Origin: Chloroflexota bacterium
GTDB lineage: Bacteria; Chloroflexota; Anaerolineae; Anaerolineales; Villigracilaceae
Direction of reading: 5' to 3'
DNA: 64,000 nt
Assembly: GCA_013112685.1 (NCBI GenBank)
Contig: JABFGC010000001.1
Span: forward strand, 1,364,001 to 1,428,000
The notes under the pieces were generated by a model that did not search any database, was not told the origin of the DNA, and saw nothing but the letters and a program-made list of their open reading frames with translations. This document shows positions 56,815-64,000 of the stretch, piece after piece. Made by a program: the position numbers and the translations under genes. The first letter of the stretch is position 1. The number at the start of each line of letters is the position of its first letter.

Positions 56815-59712
56815 ATGTCGCCCAAAAACCATAAGACCTTCGTCGGTCGCGAAACTGAGCTTCGGGCATTTCGCAGAATGGTGGCGAAACCCTACGGCAA
56901 GGTTCGTATATTGTTCGTATTGGGGAGCGGGGGAATTGGAAAGACCAAGCTGATAGAAAGAATGCTCGAGCTAAAGGAAGTGGATAAACTTGGCATCCTC
57001 ATGCCCCAAAATCCTCTAGACTTATCTACCACGCAACTTCGCTCCATAGATGGCATCCAGTCGAAGATCATCGAGGTCATCGAAACCCTGACTGGTCTCA
57101 AGGAGGAACAGAGCCCATTTGCCGAGTTTTTCAAAGATAACCGCAATACAAGTGAGCAATTCAACCGATGTTTACGGGAGTTTTGTAAGAAAACCCCCCT
57201 GGTGCTTGCTTTTGACACCTTTGAGGTTTTGGGTACAGTCGCAAGCAACTGGCTGTTTGCAGAAGGTGATGAAGGTTTGCAGGTGCCCGGGTTGGTCTGT
57301 ATCGTCGCGGGGCGTTCCGAGAAAGAAAATCTTCAAAGATATACTGTAAATCCTTTGGTAAAACCCATCGAAATATCCGGGTTTACAATACCTGAGATTG
57401 AAGATTTTTATCAAAAAATCGTTGCGGAAACGAGCCAGGGCATTGCCGCTGCCGCAAGTGTGAGGGAGGAGGATTTGGGGTCAAGCGATTTTAGACATCT
57501 ACAAAAGATTACGAATGGACATCCATTAAAACTGGAAATGGCGTTTCGCTGGGCTGGAACGATTCTATCCACAAAAAGCCTGGTGGATGTCACTTACGAT
57601 CAGTTTGAAAAGAGAATAATGCAAATGGTTCGAGATTATGGTGCAGACGTGGTATTGGACGCCTCGCATCTCGATGTGCGCGAAGCAGCGTATGATATTT
57701 TCGTTTGCATGGGGTATGTCACTCGTCGGTTCGACCAAAAAATCCTAAAGTTTTTGGTTGATGAAGGGTACATCCGCCTGAATAGTGACAGGGTTGAGGA
57801 GAAGGAAATCATTGAACACTTGGAGAGATATTTCTTCGTCAAAGCGCAAACCGTGGAGGGGGAAGGAATTGTTCTTCGTTTGCACGATGAGGTGGCACGT
57901 TTGGTGCGGGAACATTTGTGGTCGTCCCCCGACCGCGCAGAAGAAAAACAGAGACTGTTGATCTCAGTAATTAGGCTCTATGATCAGATGATCAAGGATG
58001 CAGAAGATGAAGATCTACAGGATACTCTGCGTATTGAGCAGTTATATTATGCATTGGAGCGAGACCCGCTGGACACGGGAAAGCGCCTGTGGCTTGACCT
58101 GGCGGATTTGGATGACGAATATATCAACAGTTTGCTGCCAGGGGAGATAAAGGATTACAAAAAGGATTTCGACTTGGAAACGAGACACGAGATCCATGTC
58201 CGGATTGCGGAGATGGAGTATGAAGCCGGTCACATCACCCAGGCGCGAGGGGAAAGAGAAATGGAACTCGAGCTGGGCAAAGAAGCAAAGCGCAACGATT
58301 GGATCGCTTCCGCCTTGTTTGGGCTGGCAAATTGCGAAAGAGGAGCCGGCAAGTCACTGGCGGCTTTCCAAAAAGCACGAATATTTTGCGAGAAGCACGC
58401 GCGCGGGTATTTGCCGAGGGTTTATTACAACATTGGGTTTGCCTACCGCAAGTTGCAAGATGTCGAGAAAGCGATCCGCTGGTACCGGAAAGCACGGAAG
58501 GAGTTTCAAAAGAACTCACAGGATAAGGCTTTGGGAGCACAGATCGCCAACGACCTTGGCTATGCCTATTCCCACGTGGGCAATTGGGGGGAATGCCGAA
58601 AGAATGTGAAGGAAGGTCAGAAGACTCGCAAGAGCCTCCTACTGCAGATTGAACAGGAAATTAATATACTTGAAACAAAGTGGAGAACATCGAAGAGTAA
58701 GGCTCAGAAGGCAAAACTGCATGACGAGCTGAATCGCAAGAAAAAAAGGCTATCAAAAGCCAGATTCCAATTGGGATTGTCATATAACACCCTGGGAGAA
58801 ATCTACCGTTATGATGAGGATCTGGACGCCTCCCTGAGCAATTACACCGAGGCACATGAGTTGTTCAAGAAAGTAAATAATCCCAGATGGCAGGCGAAGT
58901 CGTTGTTCTCAAGGGGAGAAACCTATCGCAGGATCGCATGGGCGAGGTATAAAGAGAAGGATGAGTCAGGGTATGTGGAAAATATCAAGAGGGCAGAAGA
59001 GGATATTCAGGAGAGCCTGTTTCTCTGTGAGCGGTATCGTATCAAGGAGGAGCGGGACACTGCCAACCGGCGAATGGGGCGGGTGCTGCATGACCGCGCC
59101 TTGCACGAGTTGGAGAAGGGGAACAAACAGGATGCCCGGAAGTTTTTGGAACAGGCGAAGTATTACTTCGAGCAGGGGCTTAAGTATGCCGTGCAGACCG
59201 ATGAAGACTTGGAGGAGCTGAGCAATCAAACGGAACTTGCGTTCCTTTATGATGATTTTATCAGGGTCATCGGACGTGGAAAACTTCCCCAGGAACACCG
59301 GGACGCGTTGGACAATCTTAAGCGTGCGTTGGATAAGCATCGAAAAAATCCGTTCAAGATATATCAATTCCCGGTGTTTGAGAATCTGTATAAATTGGAG
59401 AAGGCAGCGGTTAACTATCAGGCGCGGAAGTATAAACAGGCGCTAAAAGGTTATTTGGAGGGATATATTGGGCTGGCGGCTGATCCAGGCTATGGACGTA
59501 CCCGATATAAATCGCATTTTTCTCACCTGACAAGGCAAATCGAGAAGTTACCTCGCAGAGAGGCAGAGGTATGGTGTAGAGCATTCATCGATGCCTGGGA
59601 AGAGAAGCGGTTCCTTGGCGGACGGAGAAGTACGCTGGCTCAGGAGGAAATCTTCCCGGATTTGGTTCAGTGGTGTTGGGAATACATCCATACAAATAAG
59701 GGGAGGGACTGA
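56815..59712 (+). CDS. STAND NTPase - TPR protein, TIR-less paralog
   Basis: 965 residues from ATG 56815, with AGGAGG 8 bases upstream; GTG 56806 is an alternative. It starts directly with the NTPase (KTFVGRETELRAFRRM), Walker A LGSGGIGKTKLI (G37-T44), Walker B LVLAFDTFEVL, then the same winged-helix and TPR array as the 51320 protein. From residue about 65 to the end the two are nearly identical; the N-terminal ~65 residues are only distantly similar and no TIR or other effector is attached. The last ~20 residues differ (WEYIHTNKGRD). It may share the trigger of the TIR protein, modulate it by hetero-oligomerisation, or feed the radical SAM gene that follows 3 bases later. Confidence 0.88.
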   Translation: MSPKNHKTFVGRETELRAFRRMVAKPYGKVRILFVLGSGGIGKTKLIERMLELKEVDKLGILMPQNPLDLSTTQLRSIDGIQSKIIEVIETLTGLKEEQSPFAEFFKDNRNTSEQFNRCLREFCKKTPLVLAFDTFEVLGTVASNWLFAEGDEGLQVPGLVCIVAGRSEKENLQRYTVNPLVKPIEISGFTIPEIEDFYQKIVAETSQGIAAAASVREEDLGSSDFRHLQKITNGHPLKLEMAFRWAGTILSTKSLVDVTYDQFEKRIMQMVRDYGADVVLDASHLDVREAAYDIFVCMGYVTRRFDQKILKFLVDEGYIRLNSDRVEEKEIIEHLERYFFVKAQTVEGEGIVLRLHDEVARLVREHLWSSPDRAEEKQRLLISVIRLYDQMIKDAEDEDLQDTLRIEQLYYALERDPLDTGKRLWLDLADLDDEYINSLLPGEIKDYKKDFDLETRHEIHVRIAEMEYEAGHITQARGEREMELELGKEAKRNDWIASALFGLANCERGAGKSLAAFQKARIFCEKHARGYLPRVYYNIGFAYRKLQDVEKAIRWYRKARKEFQKNSQDKALGAQIANDLGYAYSHVGNWGECRKNVKEGQKTRKSLLLQIEQEINILETKWRTSKSKAQKAKLHDELNRKKKRLSKARFQLGLSYNTLGEIYRYDEDLDASLSNYTEAHELFKKVNNPRWQAKSLFSRGETYRRIAWARYKEKDESGYVENIKRAEEDIQESLFLCERYRIKEERDTANRRMGRVLHDRALHELEKGNKQDARKFLEQAKYYFEQGLKYAVQTDEDLEELSNQTELAFLYDDFIRVIGRGKLPQEHRDALDNLKRALDKHRKNPFKIYQFPVFENLYKLEKAAVNYQARKYKQALKGYLEGYIGLAADPGYGRTRYKSHFSHLTRQIEKLPRREAEVWCRAFIDAWEEKRFLGGRRSTLAQEEIFPDLVQWCWEYIHTNKGRD
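57007..59685 (+). repeat. duplicated segment, copy 2
   Basis: Partner of 52244-54922 (offset 4763). The left boundary falls at CAAAATCCTCTAGACTTATC in both copies. Confidence 0.9.
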
Positions 59713-59715
59713 CCT

Positions 59716-61182
59716 ATGGTTACAAAACCGATTTTATTGTTGCCTACTCAAGCATGTGGAAATCCAGCTGCGCAGGAGGATTGTGATTGCGACTGCGCCT
59801 GCGCCGCCGATGTCAATCTCTCATCAAGCCACCTCCCGCCGTCAAGGCTTTTTATCGGTGTTTCCAATCTTCAATACAAGGATATTGACCGGGAGCATGT
59901 GCTTGCCTTCAACCCATTGACCGGAAACGGCGTTACGGTGGTAAACACCCTTGGCAGGGATCTGTTGGAGTCGTTTCGACTTCCAAGAATGATACACCCT
60001 GAAGATAATCTCGAAATCATCACAGGCATGATAAATTCCGGTTTGCTGGATGTGAAGGATGAAAGTGCGGAAATTTGCCTTCCTCTCGTTCCTCAGGTTA
60101 TGAGTGCCTGGCTCCACCTCACGGACCGCTGCAACCTGCGCTGTTCGTATTGCTACCTCCCCCATGTGCGCGAGGACATGTCTCCCGAGACGGGGCGCGC
60201 CGCAATTGACGCGACGTTCCGTTCAGCGGTAAAAAATGGCTTCAAGCAAGTCAAGCTCAAATACGCGGGCGGGGAGCCGCTCCTGCGTTTTCCGCTTATT
60301 GAGGAGTTACATACGTATGCCCGGCAGATTGCCGAAAAACATGGGATTGATCTTGAAGGCGTGGTTTTAAGCAATGGCACGCTTCTGACCTCTGAAATGG
60401 TTGAGACCTTGAAGTCCCTGGGCTTGCGCCTGATGATTTCCCTGGATGGGCTGGGACAATACCACGACAGTCATCGCCCCTATGCGGGCGGGCGCGGTTC
60501 CTTCGCGGATGTGGCAGAAGCAGTTGACCTGGCTCTGGCAAACGGACTTGTGCCGAACGTTTCCGTCACGATCAGCAGCCGCACGGCGGAAGGCTTGCCA
60601 GAAGTGATGGCTTGGATTTTGGATCGCGACCTGCCGTTCAGCCTGAACTTCTATCGCGAGAACGAACTTTCAGCATCTCACGAGGATATGCGGCTGGACG
60701 AGGAAAAGATCATCAACGGCATGTTGGCGGCATTCAAGGTGATCGAAAACAACCTGCCGCGCCGATCCTTCCTCGGCGGGATCATTGACCGCGCCAACCT
60801 GTCCGCCTCGCATACACACACTTGTGGCGTAGGGCAAAATTATCTGGTCTTCGATCAGAATGGGCAGGTGGCGAAATGCCAGATGCACATCCGCAAACCG
60901 ATCACAGACCTTCACGTGGCTGATCCATTGGCAGTCATTCGGGCGGACCAGATTGGAATTCAAAACATTTCAGTAGAAGAGAAGGAAGGTTGTAAGACCT
61001 GTGAATGGAAACACTGGTGTGCGGGTGGGTGCCCACTGGCAACGTATCGAGCAACTGGGCGATATGATGTCAAATCGCCGAATTGCAGGATTTACAAGGC
61101 ATTATTCCCCGAAGCCTTGCGCTTGGAAGGCTTGCGATTATTGAAATACCAGGACGACCCGGATGTGGTCGTGAAGTTATAA
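59716..61182 (+). CDS. radical SAM/SPASM peptide maturase with Cys-rich N-terminal extension
   Basis: 488 residues. Radical SAM cluster motif CNLRCSYC (Cys139, 143, 146), LKYAGGEPLLRFPLIEEL, ISLDGLGQYHDSHRPYAGGR. SPASM region with CGVGQNYLVFDQNGQVAKCQ, CKTCEWKHWCAGGCPLATYR and NCRIYKALFPE for auxiliary 4Fe-4S clusters. Residues about 45-130 look like a PqqD-type wHTH that binds leader peptides (FNPLTGNGVTVVNTLGRDLL, ITGMINSGLLDV). Residues 1-35 hold Cys14, 23, 25, 27 and 29 in an acidic segment (DCDCDCACA) resembling a precursor peptide. Modifies a ribosomal peptide; no separate precursor gene was found. GGGAGG precedes ATG 59716, 3 bases after the NTPase-TPR stop. Confidence 0.88.
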   Translation: MVTKPILLLPTQACGNPAAQEDCDCDCACAADVNLSSSHLPPSRLFIGVSNLQYKDIDREHVLAFNPLTGNGVTVVNTLGRDLLESFRLPRMIHPEDNLEIITGMINSGLLDVKDESAEICLPLVPQVMSAWLHLTDRCNLRCSYCYLPHVREDMSPETGRAAIDATFRSAVKNGFKQVKLKYAGGEPLLRFPLIEELHTYARQIAEKHGIDLEGVVLSNGTLLTSEMVETLKSLGLRLMISLDGLGQYHDSHRPYAGGRGSFADVAEAVDLALANGLVPNVSVTISSRTAEGLPEVMAWILDRDLPFSLNFYRENELSASHEDMRLDEEKIINGMLAAFKVIENNLPRRSFLGGIIDRANLSASHTHTCGVGQNYLVFDQNGQVAKCQMHIRKPITDLHVADPLAVIRADQIGIQNISVEEKEGCKTCEWKHWCAGGCPLATYRATGRYDVKSPNCRIYKALFPEALRLEGLRLLKYQDDPDVVVKL

Positions 61183-61187
61183 AACAA

Positions 61188-61215
61188 AACCTCCCGCCAG
61201 TCCAAGCGGGAGGTT
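61188..61215. terminator. bidirectional intrinsic terminator
   Basis: AACCTCCCGC (61188-61197) with GCGGGAGGTT (61206-61215), followed by CTCTTTT on + and preceded by TTATAAAACA (T-rich on -). Separates the radical SAM gene from convergent thrC. Confidence 0.8.
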
Positions 61216-61223
61216 CTCTTTTA

Positions 61224-62396
61224 TCAAGTCCTGTCCAGATACTTCAACCCCGACCCCGTATTGAACAGCACCACCCTTTCATCGGCTTGGATCCAATTTT
61301 GGGCGACGAGGTCCTTCAGGGCGGCGTAGGTGGCGGCGCCTTCGGGGGCGGCGAAAATGCCCTCCGCCACCGCAAGTTCCTTTTGCGCTTTCATGATCTG
61401 TTCGTCATCAACAGCAATGGCAGTGCCGTTGCTCTCGTAAAGGCATTTCAGAATCAAATGATCGGCGAAACTTTTGGGCACGCGCAAACCGGAGGCGATG
61501 GTGGAGGCGTTCGTCCAGAAATCGCAGAACGCGGCTTTCTTTTCGAATGCGCGCGGGACGGGGGCGCATCCCGAAGCCTGCACCGAAACCATGCGCGGAC
61601 GTTTCTTGTTCTTTAGCCAGCCGAGCGCTTCCATTTCCTGAAAGGCTTTCCACATGCCCACCAGTCCCGTCCCGCCGCCGGTGGGATAGACGATGACATC
61701 GGGGAGTTCCCACTTGAAATGCTCCGCCAATTCATAACCCATGATCTTTTTGCCTTCGGTGCGGTAGGGTTCCTTGAAGGTCGAGACGTCGAACCAGCCT
61801 TCTTCGCGCGCCTTGATGCCCGCCATGCCCGCCGCATCGCTGATCAAGCCGTCAATCAGCACCACTTCCGCGCCGACGATGCGGCTTTCCTCGACATTCG
61901 CCCGGGGCGTATCTTTCGGCATATAGATCATGGCTTGCAGTCCGGCGCGCGCGGCATAGGAAGCCATCGCTCCGCCCGCGTTCCCCGCGGTTGGGATGAC
62001 GACCTTTTCGATACCCAGTTCCTTCGCCTTGGAAATCGCCGCGGAGAGTCCCCGCGCCTTGAACGAACCGGTGGGATTGGCGCTCTCCTCCTTGACATAA
62101 AGAAAAGTGAGACCGAGCGCCTTTGCGATCTTCGGGATGGGGAGGAGGGGCGTGTCGCCCTCTCCCAGCGTGATCTGGTTCGCCTCTTCCCGGACCGGTA
62201 AGAATTCGCGCCAGCGCCACATGCCCTTCGTCCGGCGGCTGAACTCGTCCCGGTCTGCATGGCGGCGTGCGGATTCGAGGTCATACGCCGCCAGCAATGT
62301 GGCTTGACAGTCCGGGCAAAAGGTCTGCACCTGGTCCGCAGAAAATGGATTTCCGCACGTTGAACAGATCAAACCGCTAAGGTACGACGTTGGCAT
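61224..62396 (-). CDS. thrC: threonine synthase
   Basis: 390 residues, fold type II PLP enzyme. N-terminal zinc ribbon Cys11, 14, 27, 30 (LICSTCGNPF, TFCPDCQ). PLP lysine Lys113 in ANPTGSFKARGLSAAI; IPTAGNAGGAMASYAARAGL; phosphate-binding VIVYPTGGGTGLVGMWKAF. Converts O-phosphohomoserine to threonine in the cytoplasm. The zinc-ribbon form is common in Chloroflexota and archaea. Diverse PLP lyases share the fold, but the motif spacing favours ThrC. Confidence 0.9.
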   Translation of the reverse strand: MPTSYLSGLICSTCGNPFSADQVQTFCPDCQATLLAAYDLESARRHADRDEFSRRTKGMWRWREFLPVREEANQITLGEGDTPLLPIPKIAKALGLTFLYVKEESANPTGSFKARGLSAAISKAKELGIEKVVIPTAGNAGGAMASYAARAGLQAMIYMPKDTPRANVEESRIVGAEVVLIDGLISDAAGMAGIKAREEGWFDVSTFKEPYRTEGKKIMGYELAEHFKWELPDVIVYPTGGGTGLVGMWKAFQEMEALGWLKNKKRPRMVSVQASGCAPVPRAFEKKAAFCDFWTNASTIASGLRVPKSFADHLILKCLYESNGTAIAVDDEQIMKAQKELAVAEGIFAAPEGAATYAALKDLVAQNWIQADERVVLFNTGSGLKYLDRT

Positions 62397-62411
62397 GGTT
62401 TCAAAAGCAAA

Positions 62412-62439
62412 CTCCCGCAGTTCGTCTTCTCTGCGGGAG
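62412..62439 (-). terminator. intrinsic terminator of rny
   Basis: On the - strand CTCCCGCAG pairs with CTGCGGGAG (62431-62439 with 62412-62420), then TTTGCTTTTG. Just after the ribonuclease Y stop, before thrC. Confidence 0.7.
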
Positions 62440-62446
62440 GTGCGGC

Positions 62447-63973
62447 CTACTTGGCATATTCGGTCGAGCGGGTTTCGCGGATAACCGTTACCCGAATCTG
62501 ACCGGGATATTGCATGGTCTCTTCGATTTTCTTGGCGATGTCGCGCGCCAGCCGCGCCGAACCGAGATCGTCGAGCGCTTCCGGTTTGACGATGATGCGC
62601 ACTTCGCGTCCCGCTTGGATGGCGAAGGCTTGCTGTACGCCGTCGAACGACATGGACATCTCCTCCAGCGAGCGGATGCGTTTGATGTACGCTTCGAGGT
62701 CTTCGCGGCGTGCGCCGGGGCGCGCGCCGGAGATGGCGTCGGCGGCTTCGGCGATGACCGCTTCCACGGTCTCCTGATCCACTTCATGGTGGTGCGAAGC
62801 GATGGCGTTCACGACCACCGGGTTGACGCCGTAGCGTTTGCAGAATTCCGCGCCGAGTCCGGCGTGAGTCCCTTCCTGGTTGTGATCCATGGCTTTGCCG
62901 ATGTCGTGCAGGAAGCCGCCCTGTTTTGCCCATTCCACGTTTGCGCCGATCTCCGCGGCAAGAATGCCCGCCAGTTTTGCGACCTCCACCGCATGGGCGA
63001 GTTGGTTCTGCCCGTAGGAGGTGCGGAATTTGAGCCGCCCCATCATGCGCAGCACTTCGGGGTGCAGACCGGCGATGTTGGCTTCAAAAGCGGCTTGCTC
63101 CCCCGCTTCGTTGATGATCTTCTCGACGGCTTTGGTTTCGTCTTCCACGATCTTTTCGATGTGAGCGGGGTGGATGCGCCCATCCAGCACGAGTTTGGCG
63201 AGCGCGCGGCGGGCGATCTCGCGGCGCACCGAATCGAAGCAGGAGATGGTGACGGAATCGGGCGTGTCATCCACGATCACATCCACGCCGGTCGCCTGCT
63301 CGAAGGCTTTGATGTTGCGTCCGTTGCGTCCCACGATGCGTCCCTTCATTTCCTCGCTGGGCAGGGTGACGACCGCGCGGGTGACTTCCGCCACGTGCTC
63401 GGAGGCGACGCGCTGGATGGCGTCGGCGATGAGTTTGCGGGCGCGCTTCTCGCCTTCCTCGCGCGCTTCCGCTTCGATCTGGCGGATGATGCGCGCCATG
63501 TCGCCGCGCGCTTCCTTCTCCACGGCGGTGAAGAGTTCCTTGCGCGCGTCCTCCTGGGTCATCTTGGCGATCTGTTCGAGGCGCTTCACCTGCTCTTCAT
63601 ATAGTTTGTCAATTTCGTTTCCGCGCCGGTCAATCTGCGACTGGCGGCGGTTGAGGTTCTGTTCGCGCTGTTCCATCTTGTCGAAGCGGCTGTCCAGTTC
63701 GGCGCGGCGCTTGTCGAGGCGTTCGGTTTCGCGGTTCAGTTCGATGCGCCGTTCCTTGATTTCGGCTTCGGCAGCCTGGATGATCTTGGTGGCGTTCTCC
63801 CGCGCGCTGGTTTCGATCAGGCGCGCCTGGGTGTTGGCGGCTTTGAGAATATCTTCGGCTTTGTCCTGTTTGGCTTTTGCGGCGCGCTCCACCTGGTAAC
63901 GGTGGAAGAAATAACCGGCGGTCACGCCGATGATGAGCGCCAGAATATCAATCGCAATGTTGATTGGGTTCAT
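62447..63973 (-). CDS. rny: ribonuclease Y
   Basis: 508 residues (family about 510-525). N-terminal membrane anchor (3-21; IAIDILALIIGVTAGYFF), long coiled coil (about 28-205), KH domain (about 205-265; MKGRIVGRNGRNIKAFEQAT, VIVDDTPDSVTISCFDSVRR) and HD domain (about 330-420; GGFLHDIGKAMDHN with the metal HD pair, IASHHHEVDQETVEAVI). Membrane-bound endonuclease that starts mRNA decay. GAGGA 8 bases before ATG 63973; the start is 27 bases from the window end. Confidence 0.96.
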   Translation of the reverse strand: MNPINIAIDILALIIGVTAGYFFHRYQVERAAKAKQDKAEDILKAANTQARLIETSARENATKIIQAAEAEIKERRIELNRETERLDKRRAELDSRFDKMEQREQNLNRRQSQIDRRGNEIDKLYEEQVKRLEQIAKMTQEDARKELFTAVEKEARGDMARIIRQIEAEAREEGEKRARKLIADAIQRVASEHVAEVTRAVVTLPSEEMKGRIVGRNGRNIKAFEQATGVDVIVDDTPDSVTISCFDSVRREIARRALAKLVLDGRIHPAHIEKIVEDETKAVEKIINEAGEQAAFEANIAGLHPEVLRMMGRLKFRTSYGQNQLAHAVEVAKLAGILAAEIGANVEWAKQGGFLHDIGKAMDHNQEGTHAGLGAEFCKRYGVNPVVVNAIASHHHEVDQETVEAVIAEAADAISGARPGARREDLEAYIKRIRSLEEMSMSFDGVQQAFAIQAGREVRIIVKPEALDDLGSARLARDIAKKIEETMQYPGQIRVTVIRETRSTEYAK

Positions 63974-64000
63974 GTCGAGTCCTCGTCTTCGTAATGAATT

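Noticed and set aside
59716..61182. FxsB-type (FxSxx-COOH) maturase identity
   Set aside because: No FxSxx-ending peptide or HExxH domain was found; only the general TIR/TPR/radical SAM combination is shared.
1..64000. tRNA, rRNA, replication origin or prophage genes
   Set aside because: None recognised on either strand; no integrase, capsid or cloverleaf pattern seen, though short RNAs could be missed by eye.

Overview
The window looks like one contig from an uncultured bacterium of the phylum Chloroflexota, class Anaerolineae. This is an inference from gene content: a CuA/polyferredoxin redox operon, a translin homolog next to a DUF3467 gene, an AroKB fusion, NBR1-Ig/CAP lipoproteins, a 'quinate 5-dehydrogenase'-type protein and many short dispersed repeats. 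No rRNA or tRNA gene was seen to anchor it. GC is fairly high throughout, except for an AT-richer stretch at about 51.3-52.3 kb and 54.9-56.8 kb.

Layout. (1) 1-11.7 kb, + strand: a tightly packed surface-polysaccharide cluster. It holds ABC export genes (Wzm/Wzt type), four glycosyltransferase genes including a three-domain fusion, a sulfotransferase, a Gfo/Idh/MocA oxidoreductase, an NAD-dependent epimerase and a polysaccharide deacetylase. Most junctions are ATGA-type overlaps. (2) 11.7-16.6 kb: an AraC-type regulator diverging from a DppA-like D-aminopeptidase, then small membrane proteins and a broken zinc-independent MDR reductase. (3) 16.6-20.3 kb, - strand: a compact operon with a PCYCGC lipoprotein, two CuA-motif cupredoxins, a NapH/NosR-like polyferredoxin, a cytochrome c, and a DUF1573-like protein whose frame runs through an in-frame UGA followed by a good bacterial SECIS hairpin, so very likely a selenoprotein. 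(4) 20.5-35 kb: CAP-domain lipoprotein, a frameshifted DNA-methylase-like gene, GT2, two signalling proteins with degenerate receiver domains, translin, SSB, cytochrome b561, cupin, RsmG, DUF4349 lipoprotein, phosphoesterase and CoaBC. (5) 35-49.4 kb: methyltransferase, GT4, then a nearly complete shikimate/chorismate operon (aroH, DAHP synthase, tyrA, aroA, aroE, aroC, aroKB, aroQ) preceded by an aromatic-rich leader peptide and a perfect terminator, which is a transcription attenuator. Downstream are an esterase, an MFS transporter, an MBL-fold hydrolase and a 'quinate dehydrogenase' family protein. (6) 49.4-61.2 kb: a conflict/defence-like island with an ATPase-AlbA_2 (Schlafen-type) protein, a TIR-NTPase-TPR protein, a second NTPase, a near-identical NTPase-TPR paralog without TIR, and a radical SAM/SPASM peptide maturase with a Cys-rich N-terminus. 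(7) 61.2-64 kb: threonine synthase and ribonuclease Y.

Two features cut across the whole window. First, several families of short dispersed repeats lie between genes and also in frame inside housekeeping genes: aroA, aroE, aroC, tyrA, aroKB and the polyferredoxin. In some cases they supply the start or the stop. Second, about a dozen single-base frameshifts, many in homopolymers, break otherwise well-conserved genes. This pattern fits an indel-prone (long-read) assembly better than decay, so the 'pseudogene' entries below are probably intact genes in the organism.
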